From Gnetum montanum (taxonomy: Eukaryota > Streptophyta > Gnetopsida > Gnetales > Gnetaceae), in assembly GCA_015680685.1 (NCBI GenBank), contig MNCI01009432.1:107679-171678 (forward strand): a DNA stretch of 64,000 bases, given 5' to 3'. The translations under genes were made by a program, and so were the position numbers. Numbering within the stretch: the stretch's first letter is position 1; every line of letters begins with the position of its first letter. Of this stretch, positions 1 through 11,250 are shown piece after piece. The notes below the pieces were generated by a model. The model worked only from the letters and a program-made list of their open reading frames with translations, was not told the origin of the DNA and did not search any database.

Positions 1-1850
1 TTAGAAGAAGTGTTATCTTGATGGAAAACTTCTAGGTTGATATTGTCCATCTACTATTTTTGGAAATACAAAGGAGATTCAAGGAGAAGAAGATAGGAAA
101 ACTTACTTTATCATTTCCTTATCTCATTAGAATATTGTGTAAACAAGCAAGATGTTTGGGCTACACCAATTATGTTCTCCATAAAGTCTAAAATTATTTA
201 TATGATAAAATCTCTAAATCACTATCACCAAAGAAAGATCAAGTGAAGAAGCTAGGACACACTAAATAAGCAAAAGGATCTACACTAGCTAGAAACATCC
301 TATTCATTGGAATGGAATAATCAAGATCTAGTGGGTCAACACCAACTACTAATAGACTAGGATAAAGTGCTCTATTGACATAGCATGATTATAGATCCTT
401 AATGAGTCATTTTCAGTATATAGCTATAACCATAAGTTGGGGGAGCTATGAAGTCTCAAGCATGTACAACATGTAAGAAAAACCAAATAATCCTATCATA
501 TTAGTATGACTTACAAGTGATCAAGTCTCATTATATGTAGAAGAAGATGAAGATTGAACACACAACATATTTTTTGAAATGCTACATCTTTCAAAGTAAT
601 GCTAGAAATAGGAGAATGAGCCATCATAGTGGTGATGTAATATTATGATGTGGCAGGAGTAGTGAAGTTCATCATAGACCACATTAAAGAATCCTCTAAT
701 ATTCATGTTGTATCATCAACTAATATTACTAGGGCAAAAAATGTAGAAACTATAGACAAAACATAAATGGCCCTAGCTAAGCATGAATATATACTAAAAA
801 GACTATTGTAGATGGGAAAAGTCATGCAAAAATTTTTTGATATCCTGAGTGATATCACTACAATTTATTCCAAGTTAATCTCAATAAAAGAGAAAGTACT
901 CATTATAGAAATCAAATGAAACATGCTAAAAGTGAAATGCAAAGGATATAGGAGAAATTGGCCACAATGAAAGTAGAAAGACAAGACCCTCTATGATACA
1001 TTACACCTAATGGGCTAGAACAATTCAAAAATGAATAGATTGGCTAATTGATGGAAAAATATATATAAATGAAGATGAAAAAAGATAAGGTAGTATGAAA
1101 TGCTTCAATGGAAATTCTCAAACATATTCCCATGTCAAAGCTCTCTAACTACATTATAAGAAGGAGATAAAATAATTTTTACTGAAAATATAAGTTTGGA
1201 AAATATAGAAAATGTACAAGAAAATTAATGAAAATGAGATCTAGAAGGCCAAAGCTAGAATCAATTTCATTGTAGCATAGATTCTTGATTAGTAGCCCAT
1301 CTTGGATAGCCTTTCCCACATACATCAAGTCAAAGTGAAGAACAAATACCTACATATTGAATATTTGACATAGTATATGGGGTTAGCAAATCTTCAATAT
1401 GCTAACTTGGCCATGTTGATAGTGGGCAAGCCTAGAATAGAACTAGAGAAATAGGTGACTACATTTTATTTCATGTATGAAGAGGAGCTTGTAGATAGTA
1501 AAGATCCCTAGCAAATAATTCACATAGCAAACTCATAAATCCACGTAGTCAAGGCTAGCTACTAGAACTAGAAGGATGTAGCAACAAACTTAGCTAGAGA
1601 ATGACAAATTATCAAGAACTAAATAAAGTGGTCATGGCCATTGAAGAAGAATGAATGCAGTTTGTAACATAATATGTTAAAGTAAACAAAATGATTCTAC
1701 AATTATCATATCCTTGGAAAGTACTAAATATAGCTAACATTGTTGAATTTACCTAGACAATCAATGATTAAAGATAAAAGAGAAAAAGCTTAGGGTGCTA
1801 CTAAGTAGATACCAATTTCATAAGCCTAAGAACTAGGAAAAAAAGCTAAT
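1..1850 (+). pseudogene. Coiled-coil protein of an LTR element, copy A (5' truncated by window edge)
   Basis: Degenerate reading of a protein I do not recognise, seen again at 18549-21110 (+) and 43900-46560 (-). Near the start it shares the segment around 'LGYTNY' and 'PKKDQVKK' with copy C ('LGYTND', 'PRKDQDKE'). Near 1382-1460 it reads 'MLIVGKPRIELEK', matching 'MLTIGKSRINLEK' (copy B) and 'MLIAIRPKNELEQQ' (copy C). The middle is rich in Glu, Lys, Gln and Leu, suggesting coiled coil. Many stops are TAG where another copy has Gln. No RT, integrase or protease motif is visible. It lies directly upstream of an LTR at 1921, so it is the internal gene of a retroelement. Function unknown; a structural, Gag-like role is inference. 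Confidence 0.6.
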
Positions 1851-1920
1851 GGATGAGCCAGAACTTCCTAGAACATGAAGAAGACTATAGCAAGCTTTGT
1901 TTTGTATTATTTTTGTCAAA

Positions 1921-2598
1921 TGTGTTAATCATGTCCTACATGATAATTTTGTAAACATCATTCCAACCATAATGCAACATTCATAGTAGAGTCAGTTATG
2001 TACAAATGAGTCATAATTTTAAATTCTATGTAACCCCACAAATTTGTAAAGAGCTCTATCTTCTTTTTTATTGTAACTTAAGGATGATTTTTCAAATAGT
2101 CATGGAGCTATGATAAAACAAGTACTATGTGAACCTATGATACCATGTCTATGATATTATAGCTTTGCATACATCATCATAGATGTGATGTAGTGGGTCA
2201 TGATCATGCCTATAAATACTAATCCATCATTGCATTGAAGGAAAATCTTTTTGAAAACCCTTAGCAAAATTCTTGTAGTTTATTCTTGTAAGTTAGAATT
2301 AGAGTAATGTCTTTAGTATGGCGAGTTACAGTTGTACTAAATCTTCATTCGAGTGGATTTTTCCTAGACATAATTGATGATTGGAAATAAAGATCAAGAT
2401 TTTTCTTCATCATTACACCATATTTCTTAGCATAGTTTTACTTCTTCACTATGTTTACTTTTATTTAGTCATTTACTATTGCCATTTCCATTAGTAAGGT
2501 GGAATAAGTGTGACTAATTTTAAGTGTAACGTATAATTGTTTGGTAATCCAATAGTGACTTTGCTTTATTAGGTATTATGTGTTGGAATACCTAATCA
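1921..2598 (+). repeat. 3' LTR of coiled-coil element copy A
   Basis: Starts TGTGTTAATC and ends CCTAATCA (TG...CA). It aligns along its length with 43017-43746 (reverse strand) and about 21201-21920. A TATA box (TATAAATAC) lies at 2211-2219, as in copy C. The right end abuts the truncated LTR of the next element with no spacer. Boundaries come from comparing the three copies. Confidence 0.6.
2211..2219 (+). promoter_or_regulatory. TATA box in LTR of copy A
   Basis: TATAAATAC preceded by 'CATGCC'. The same context ('GCAAGCCTATAAATAC') is found in the minus-strand LTR of copy C, so it is the probable Pol II start region of this LTR family. Confidence 0.45.
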
Positions 2599-4024
2599 TT
2601 TATCAATATTTATGTTAAATTTAATAAGTCTTAGATTATAACTTTCTAGAAGTCATGTGCAAGAATATGTAATTTGACATTTATAAGATGGTTATGGGTT
2701 CTCTCTCAACCATCATTTTTAATTTGTGTCTTCTTCTATCTTAAGTTTGTTGTGCTTTATGCTTGGGATCTTGAGAGGCTTATTCATCAATAGGGAAAAT
2801 ATCTATGGTTAAATAAGATAGTAGATTGGTTCTTTGTTTGAAATGTCTTCTTAGAACTAATAGTAATATTCCTTCTTGATGTATTTTGTAAGTCTTGTGA
2901 TTTTTAGAGTTTTCATAGCTATCAAATCTTGAAGGATAGTGGTTGATTTAGCTATGCAAAAAATGTAGAAGATACAAGTGTTATCACCATAATAACAATA
3001 GATAATATTTATGGTATAGGACATGTATGAGGTTGAGTCACAAATAAGAAATAATTAGTCTTAATGTGGTATGAGACATAGGTAAGACTATGTTAGTTAC
3101 CTTGGAAACTAATATGTGCATGCAATCCTTATGGTGTCTAAGGAGCTTTCAATTCTTCAAGGAGACTTAGACCTAGTTAACTAGGAATAATCCTAAATAA
3201 GACTCAAACCTACTTAGTCTAGAAGGAAAGTGGAATTAGGCCCGAGATTGTAGTGAGTAGGTTTCCTAGCTAAAAAGGAGTAGTAGAGGTAATTATGATG
3301 GCTTCTATCATGCAATCTAGGTTTCAAGTACTTTTGGCGTATGCCACATGACTATTACAAAACTATTAAGGTTACTTGGCAGCATAACCAATGGATACTA
3401 CCATTAAACATTAACTAATGAAAAGGATGTTTTAAGGTGTTTGACTATGAGGAGATTGCAAGTAGGCTAGGATCCTCTAAAAATATTTGTTAGCATTAGA
3501 CAAGATACCTAGAAGTCTTGCATTGTAAGTTTATTATTTATTAACAAATTCAACAATATGATCTAATGATTTGTTGTAGTTATGATGGTGCACATTAGTC
3601 ATGTCTTGAAGAGGACAATAAGGTGGATCTAATTACTTGAAAACGACTAAATATTTTTGCATGATGATGGATGCAAATGAAGTTAGTACGAGTGTTGGAA
3701 GTAGGACAACAACATAACTGGTGCAACATTATGGCTCAAGATTGAAAAATATAATTGTTGGAATCTCCTACGATGTTATAATACTTGCATTTGTGTTGTA
3801 TAAAGATCAAATTTTTGTTTTCTATAATCATGCTCCTTGATCCCTTTTTTATTGTTATAATTATGAAATGATTAGAGGAGTGTAATTTTTAGGTGTGTTT
3901 ACCAGTATGGGTTCTAAGATTAATTAAGCAAATTAAATAGAAAAAGAAATAATAAAGATATATATAAACAAAGAAATTTAAAGAAATTATTTAAAGGAAT
4001 TAAGCCAAATTTTGGGGTGTGATA
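2599..4024 (+). repeat. 5' LTR (5'-truncated) of the mini-internal element
   Basis: Aligns over about 1.4 kb with 4800-6194: shared landmarks include 'GTACAAGAATATGTAATTTG', 'AGTGGAATTAGGCC', 'CTAGCTAAAAAGGAGTA' and 'TTAAGCCAAATTT'. It ends GTGTGATA, a CA-to-TA change against GTGTGACA in the other copy. The first roughly 400 bp of the LTR are missing. Confidence 0.75.
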
Positions 4025-4027
4025 TTT

Positions 4028-4039
4028 TGGTATCAAATC
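4028..4039 (+). other. Primer binding site (initiator tRNA-Met type)
   Basis: TGGTATCAAATC begins 3 bp after the left LTR. It matches the plant retroelement primer site TGGTATCAGAGC except for two A/G changes. Its position fixes the element's orientation. Confidence 0.65.
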
Positions 4040-4378
4040 ATGATTTTAGATCACCAATTAAAGTTTAGTTAAGTTTTGCAAGTTGCATTTGATGCTTGAA
4101 AACAAAAGAAGAAGAAGAAGAAGCACAAAAAATGGAAATTGTAATTAACTATTATGATTTTAAATACAATTTCTACTTGGATAATGAAGGAAAAATGGAT
4201 TTGAAAGAAGAAAAATAGCATTATTATGGATGGAAATATCAACTTAAGGTAGTTGAAGTACGTAATTAAACATGATACATTAAATATACAAATGATATAT
4301 GAGTTTTGGTGCGACAACACATGCTTACCACTAGTTGCTAAGTGTTTTTCCTCATCTTCCAATAGGAAGATTCATTTT

Positions 4379-4390
4379 AGGAGGGAAGAA
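4379..4390 (+). other. Polypurine tract
   Basis: AGGAGGGAAGAA lies immediately before the TGTAAC start of the right LTR, the expected plus-strand primer position. Confidence 0.65.
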
Positions 4391-6194
4391 TGTAACATTC
4401 TTGGAATTTTCAGAAATATTACTATTATTATTTTTTGTTGCTACATTCGTTTTGCAATTTGAACTTGGATCAATAACGAGTCTTATGCTTTTATTTTATC
4501 TATAATATTCAACATTTTCTTATTTTCTTATTATTTTAGTATTTTGGAACAAGACTTAATAATTGGTGTAACTGTACTTTTATTTTCTTTTGATGAGTTT
4601 CACCTCTTTGTATTTGTGATTAATATGAAATTTGATATTTCTTTATACTTTGATTATCATCTTATGATATTGACCTTATTGTCTCTAGATAAGGATAGGA
4701 TGACTAGATTTAGGCCCTACTAAAGATGACATTTATGTTTATCTTAATTAAAGATGATATTTATCTTGACTAAAGATGATGTTTATCTTTATCTTAAATT
4801 TATGAGATTTAATAAGACTCAGGTTAGAAATTTTTACAATTCATGTACAAGAATATGTAATTTGGCCTTTATAAGGAGGTTATGGATTCTCTCTCAGTCA
4901 TCATTTTTCATTTTTATCTTCTTCTATCTCAAATTTGTTGGTGCTTCATGTTTGGAATCTTGAGAGGCTTGTTCATTAGCAGGAAAAGTCTTGCTAGTTC
5001 AAGAAGGTAGTAGATCAGTCCTTTATTTCAAATTTATTCTTAAGACTAATGTTAATGTTTCTTCTTAATATCTTTTTTGAGTCTTATGATTGCTAGGGTT
5101 GTATTAGCCATTAGATCTTAGAGGATGGTGGATAATTTAGATGTGGAAAAATCTACAGGAATCACAAGTGGTGTTACCTCAACAATAATAGAGAGTCTTA
5201 ACATGATATGGGACATATATGAGGCTAGGTAACAAATAATTATTGGTTAGTATCTATGTGGTATGGGACATAGGTGAGACTAAGTTAGGTACCATAGAAG
5301 CTGGTGTGTGGATGCAATCTTTGTGGGTTCTAAGAAGCTTTGAATCCTTTAGGGAGACTTAAACCTAGTTACTAGGGGATACTCCTAGAGAAGACTCGAA
5401 CCTAGTTATTCTAAGAGGAAAGTGGAATTAGGCCTAGGATTTTAGTCAATAGGTTATCTAGCTAAAAAGGAGTATTAGAGGTAACTATGGTGACTTCTAT
5501 CATGTAATCAAGGTTTTAGGTACTTCTTACTTAGGCCACAGCACTATTGCAAACATCTCAAGATTACTGAGTAGCACAATCATTGGATACTACCATTGGA
5601 AACCAACTAATAATGATGATGTTTTAGGGTGTTTGACTAAGAGGAGGTTGCAAGTAAGATAGGAGCCTTCAAACATTTTGTTAGCGTTAGACATGATACC
5701 TATAAGTCTTGCATGGTAAGTTTGTTCTTTATTAATGAATTTAAAAATATGATCTAATGATTTATTACAATCATGATGGCCCACTTTGGTTATCCCTTGA
5801 AGGGGACAAGAAAGTGAATCTTACTACCTGGAGTGTAATAAATCTTCCAGCATGATGGTGCATGTAGATAAATCAAATACAAGTACTAGATGTGGGAGGG
5901 AAAGATAACTTGTGCAACATGATGGCTATAGATTGATGAATCTATTTGTTGGAATCTCATATTATGCTTGCACCCATGTTGTATAAAGGTCAAGTTTTCT
6001 TTTCTATAATCATGCCTACTAATCCCTTTCTTTTTGTTGTAATTGATGAAATGATTAGAGCAGCGTAATGTTCAAGTTTTTTTGCTAATTTGGATTCTAA
6101 GATTAATTAAATAAATTGACTAGGAAAAAGAATAATAAAGAAATGGATAAATCCAAAAATTAAAATAAATTAAGCCAAATTTGGAGGTGTGACA
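4391..6194 (+). repeat. 3' LTR (full length) of the mini-internal element
   Basis: Begins TGTAACATTC and ends GGTGTGACA. It contains about three copies of a roughly 25-bp unit ('CTAAAGATGATATTTATCTT') at 4721-4797. The homology with the 5' LTR starts just inside this array, so the 5' copy may have been lost by recombination there. Confidence 0.75.
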
Positions 6195-6439
6195 ACAATC
6201 AATCTAGTAATTTTAGACACTAGTTAATTAAATATTTGTAATCATTATGTAAAAAATGTTGCAATTATTCTATAGAATATTTCGTCAATCATTAATTATC
6301 AATCCCACTATTTTTTCAGTTTGATCTATATATATTCATACTCTATGAATGATAACACATATCATCGAGATCATTTATTCCTTTATTTTTTTCATGTTAT
6401 AAGAGTAACATTGAGCATTAGTACATTAATGACTATTTT

Positions 6440-7330
6440 ATCTATTATGAGTATGGTTTGTAAAAACAAAACTCTAATGTCTTTGTTGTCATTTCATCAA
6501 ATAGAGAGGTTAGTTTTGGTAAAGGTAACTTCATCAAATTTTATTTTGTGGTATTCACAAGTTCAACATTTGATTCACAATTCAAACTCCAACACTGTCT
6601 TGTAGATACAATTCTTATAGAAACTATTTTCGATTAAAATGAAAATGAAGTTAAAAATCTAGAGTTTGAGATATGGCAAAACAATGAAGGTGTTCTTACA
6701 AGTTGGATTTTTGGAACAATGTCAAAAGAAGTTTTTCATAGATAATTAGGTGTGAAAAGTATAAAATGTTTGGAATGTATTAGAATAAGCTTTTTTTATT
6801 CAAAAAATGGAGAAAGAAATTCATCAAAAGATCCTACTTAAAATTTAACACAAATGTAGTTTTCTAATGGAAGATTATATTTGGAAGTTTAGAATGACTT
6901 TTGATAATCTGGCTAAAATTAAGCATCATGTCTTGAATTTTAAAAATGATTTTTACTTATCAAGAAGTTTAGATCATAAGTATCAATTTCCAAATCTTGG
7001 TCAACTCTTAAAACTCCCATATCCTCTATTTCAACAATATGTTCTTTTCATTTAATCTCATAAACAAGAGCCACAAGTTGAACAAAGTGAAACTCATTTA
7101 ATGTAGCTTGATTTTATCCAAGAATGAACAATAAAGAGGTAGAAATCATAATTATGATCATAGACAAGGAGGTAGATTCAATCGTTAATTTTATTTTGAT
7201 ATTGTGGATTTGCTCCTGGAGGAAAATAGAATGCTCAATCTCAAAAAGAACATAAATACAATCCAAATGAAACATATCATTTTCATTCCAATGATATGTT
7301 GGCTACTAATTAAAAAATAAATTCTATTTC
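6440..7330 (+). pseudogene. Ty1/Copia gag remnant
   Basis: Several frames together give the layout of plant Copia Gag: an N-terminal 'VTSSNFILWYSQVQHLI' segment near 6520-6580 (family pattern: substrate-binding 'NFLLW' motif), then 'MEDYIWKFRMTFDNLAKIK' at 6867-6923, 'FYLSRSLDHKYQ', 'LPYPLFQQYVLFI', and a basic Gly-Arg segment ('RGRNHNYDHRQGGRFNR') near 7140-7190 ahead of where the zinc knuckle belongs. Frameshifts and stops break it. No Copia protease, integrase or RT follows. The stretch before it, from 6195 to 6440, holds nothing I recognise. Confidence 0.65.
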
Positions 7331-8330
7331 TTCATCCACAAGTCCTCCTTTTATAAGATGTGCAAGGTCAACATAACAAGATTATTTCTCTTAGATGCAA
7401 AGAAAGAAAACTACAAAAATTCCCTTTCCAAATCTAAAAAAATTTACATCTAATGCAACTATTTGTCTAATATTTGTACAAATCTATAAAAGAAACCTAT
7501 TTGTTTGAGTAAAACTATTTTTTCTTACATTATACACTTCAAGGTTTTGTTAGATTAATTCAAATTTACTTATTGTATTTTGTACAATACCTCTACATTA
7601 AATATGTGACTTGTAAGATGCAAGTTAGAAATCTAACTAATAAACATATTACACATAACTAAGTTTAAAACATCCAATATAACAATAGAAAAGCTTAATT
7701 AGTATAATCATTATTACAAATGTAGAACAGTTCAAGATTTAAAATATTTTAGTATCCTAGACTAAAAAATAAAATTAAAGATGATATAAACAAAAATATT
7801 TAGATCCCATTTACATATATTCATGTAAGCTAATGAACATTTTTTAAAACTTAACTAGGAGTAACATATGTCTTGCAATGACTACAATACAATTCATGGA
7901 ATATTGCATATGTCATTGTAATAACATATAGCATGCCATTCAAAATCATGTTAAAAACTATTTTTAAAACAAAGTATACATACATTAAATTCTTAGATCT
8001 GTTGTATTTTATTACATCTACAAATATGACATAATAGTTGTAAAAAATGGTATAAACATAAAATGTGTTTTTTCAATTTATATTTTGTGAATATATTATA
8101 TTTTAAGTTATGCATTCTAATTTTTATATTCAACATGCTTGAAATTCTTCAATAGGGATTTCTGAAATCTAGTTGTGGGGGAGATACCTAGTCAAATTAA
8201 AATGTTGTGAGGATCCATTTGCACCATTTTATATCTTATGTTTTTATGGTTTGCATTATATGTTTTGTATTTTTTTTAATCATTCTATGAATTTTTGTTA
8301 ATAAAAATTATCACTTTTATGTAGAAGTTG
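7331..8330. other. No gene seen
   Basis: AT-rich sequence with short ORFs only. It may be decayed Copia pol, but no motif supports that. The next LTR starts at 8331. Confidence 0.5.
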
Positions 8331-9419
8331 TGATGACTAAAAGCATTGGTGGCTAGAATCACCGAGGGGTCAATAGATGCATAGCCTTAACCCTACCTTC
8401 ATGTAAGGGCCTTGCTGGAAAATGGAGCCAGAGTGTCCTAGATAGTCTTGTTGATCAAATAGGGACTTTGCTGGTTGCAACTAAGGTGGTGGATGTAACT
8501 AGGGGGTGGCATGGTTAGCCAAAATGCAAATGCAAACAATACGTAGTACAATGTGACAGTTCATGAAAAAGTGTAGAAAGATACATGAAAAATGTAAGAA
8601 AATGCTAAAAATGGGAGAGAGAAATGGAACACCACCCCAAATGGGAGCATAGTTAACTCCAAAAAGGTCTCAAAAGGTACCAACAAGCACAGTGGGAGCA
8701 TAGTCACAATCTCAGTGGTGTCAGGTTGTGAAGTATGATGCTCATTGTGATGAACCGTGCCTACCAAGTTGGTCACCACAGTGTACCATGTGGTGTTCTG
8801 TAGGCCTACAACAAGGCTACAGTGGGCTATGATGTGCAACTCTACCTCTTTGTGAATGCGTTTGGGTCTCATTCACCCAAAATTCTTAGTGCCAAATTCC
8901 AAAGAAAAACATGTTCGATGCTAAAATGATCATGTCCAAGAAATACCAACCTTTTAGGAATGCCAACCATTTAAGAATGCCAATTTCCTAGGACAACTAC
9001 TTGAGAATGCCAACTACCTAGGAATGCCAATTATTTGAAAATGCCAACTACCTAGGAATGCCAACCATTTGAGAATTCCAACTACTTAAGTATGTCATCC
9101 ACTAAAACATTGGGGATCTAGGGGTATTTATAGGGCTATGGTTAGTGCAAAACATAGGTTGGGACTATGAGAAAAATTCAAAAAAATTCTAAATCCAAAG
9201 GTGATCAGAAAAGTTTAAAAATTTTCTAACTTTGGCTACTACGCTCACCCCATGTTACACATGGGACATGTAACTCAACAGTTAGAAAAAAATTGCAAAA
9301 CTGGTAGTTGGGGCTAACTACACTCAACACTTAGAAAAATTTGGGCAAAGTGCCATTGTTTTGACACTTAGCCAAATTTGTAGTCAAGATGCTAGGATCT
9401 AAAATTTTGTGGTGTTTCA
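8331..9419 (-). repeat. 3' LTR of element 1
   Basis: In plus orientation it runs TGATGACTAA...GGTGTTTCA. It carries a minisatellite of about 18-20 bp (consensus near 'GGAATGCCAACTACCTA') at 8950-9105 and a minus-strand TATA box (CTATAAATACC, 9123-9133). It is 83 bp shorter than the other LTR, largely because it has fewer minisatellite units. Confidence 0.75.
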
Positions 9420-9433
9420 ATGGCCCCTCTTTG
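9420..9433 (-). other. Polypurine tract of element 1
   Basis: On the minus strand AAAGAGGGGCCAT directly precedes the TGAAACACC start of the 3' LTR. Confidence 0.6.
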
Positions 9434-11250
9434 TTGACATCTAGAGGAGTGGCTTGAGAGATGGCAACAAAAAATTGCAAAACATCATAGAAAATGTGGC
9501 ACCAACATCACTCATTGGTACTAGATTTGAGTGTCATTCCACCATGTTCAAGAGTGCTATGAATAAGGATATGTTGGGGCAAAGTGTGTAAGTAATGTGC
9601 TAGGGAGATGAAATGTAAGTAGAGGAAATAAAATGCAAACAGTGTATCTTGATGCAAGATGCAAACTCAACACAACTAACATTGATCATGGCATGAAGTG
9701 ACTTGTCCCTAAAACTTTGACCTCTCGTTGAAGTGCTCATGAGAGAGTCAAAGTTAATCCAAGGTTAGGCTCATTGCAAAGCTATAGCATTGTAAATTTT
9801 CTTGGGGATGTGATTTTTCCCATTCTCATTTTTTCTATTTTTTTATTTTTTCATTTTTCTTTGCTTTTTTATTTTTTTTCTTTTTCTTCTACTATGAGGT
9901 GAACACTTTTTGGGTTTAGCTTATTGTTGATTGCTAACTGCAAGGTGTGGGCCATCAAATAGATGGGCTTTGCTTTGATGCAACAACATCACATTTGTAT
10001 GATAGGTGTTTTCTTTCTAGGATAAGTTGTATTACATCCACTTGGGCCTTAACTAGCCCACAAAGACTTTCCACAAGACAAGCTGCATTATATCTACCAT
10101 GGGTTCTACGATTGCTGTGAGGAGAATGTCATATGCATCAGAGGGATGTGTAATTGTGAATATGCAGGGAATGATAAGCCATTGGGATGAAGGAGTGGAT
10201 GTGCATAGGTTGTAATGAGATAAGGTAGATGTGCATCTTGAGTGGCTTAACTAGTTCAATCATGCACATTAGAGTGATGTAGTGACTTACTATTGCAATG
10301 AGATGCATTCTACAAACACAACTTTGAGAAGACAAGAAAACCATAAAACGTGAAATGTAAGTGCAAATGCCAAATGTGAAGAAGTTGCAAGTGCTAGATG
10401 CAAAGATGCTACAAATGCATCAAATGCCATACTAGTTGCAAGTGCTCAAGAAGCTAGTGAAAGTGCTAGGGCAATGATGCTACGAGTCCTTCAAAGGCTA
10501 TACCAATGGTAGGTGCTTTAAAATATCAGTATAATGGTGGGAGGCAATGATGTTGCAAGTTCCCCAAGGGTTTCACCAATAGCAAGTGCTTCAATAGATT
10601 AGCAACATGCCAGTTTAAAGTCTTGGTAGACCATGAACCTAGTTTAAGGTCCTAGCATACCATGATGTGCTAGTTCATAGTCCTAGTAGACTATTGGATG
10701 CCAATTTAATGTCGTAGTTGATGGTGGATGTTGTGCCAATTTAACATCATGACCAAAGGACGATTTATGAAAATTTATAGTCATAGCATATTGCTACACT
10801 ATTTTATAGTTATAGAAAACTATTTGTGCTAGTCTTTTATATCATGGTGGACAAGTGCTTACCTTGCTTATGTGAGGTGCAATGTTGCATGTGTAGTCAT
10901 GCTATGTGCCTATAGGATCCTACAAAAATCAACTAGAAAAACAACATCGAGTAGAACCTATTTTAAATAGAGTTAAAATGCATGAATGAAAGGAAAGCAA
11001 TGCAAAAAGTGATAGTTTTAGGCCGTTCTAGGCCATGGGGTAGTTTAAGGCCTTTTTGGGCCACAACAATAGTTTAAGGTCATTTTAGGCTATTGCTAGT
11101 TTAAGGTCTTTTTGAGCCATGTGTTTTTGTAGTTTTATGTTTTTTTTATTTTTATGTGTTTTTAATTTTTTTCAAATTTAATGCATAAGCTAAGTGGATG
11201 GATGTGTAAACAAAGTAGAAATGCATAAACAAAGCAAAGTAGTGTGTAAA
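9434..11250 (-). other. 3' non-coding, repeat-bearing part of element 1
   Basis: No coding motif. A T-rich block lies at 9825-9890, also present in element 2 near 55090-55150. Degenerate units of about 30 bp around 'GCCAGTTTAACATC' or 'CTAGTTTAAGGTCC' run through 10570-10900. A second unit type ('TAGTTTAAGGCCTTTTTGGG') repeats at 11010-11130 and recurs at 56313-56370. This is the position where an autonomous Gypsy element would carry pol. Confidence 0.6.

Larger units (their letters stand above)
2599..6194 (+). mobile_element. LTR retroelement with long LTRs and a 366-bp internal region
   Basis: Two long diverged direct repeats (about 2599-4024 and 4391-6194) flank 366 bp that hold a primer binding site immediately after the left repeat and a polypurine tract immediately before the right one. 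The right LTR is full length (about 1.8 kb, TGTAAC...GTGACA). The left copy lacks its first roughly 400 bp and abuts copy A's LTR. The internal segment has no long ORF, only a purine-rich GAA run and unassigned sequence. This is either an internal-deletion derivative of a Gypsy element or a non-autonomous element in the sense of TRIM/LARD. Divergence between the LTRs shows it is old. Confidence 0.75.

Noticed and set aside
4069-4362. 97-codon minus-strand ORF in the 366-bp interior
   Set aside because: Spans the GAA run (Phe-rich in reverse) and overlaps no known motif; low complexity.
8950-9105. Possible CRISPR-like array (regular short repeats)
   Set aside because: Units are contiguous and degenerate with no unique spacers, and they lie in both LTRs of a plant retroelement.
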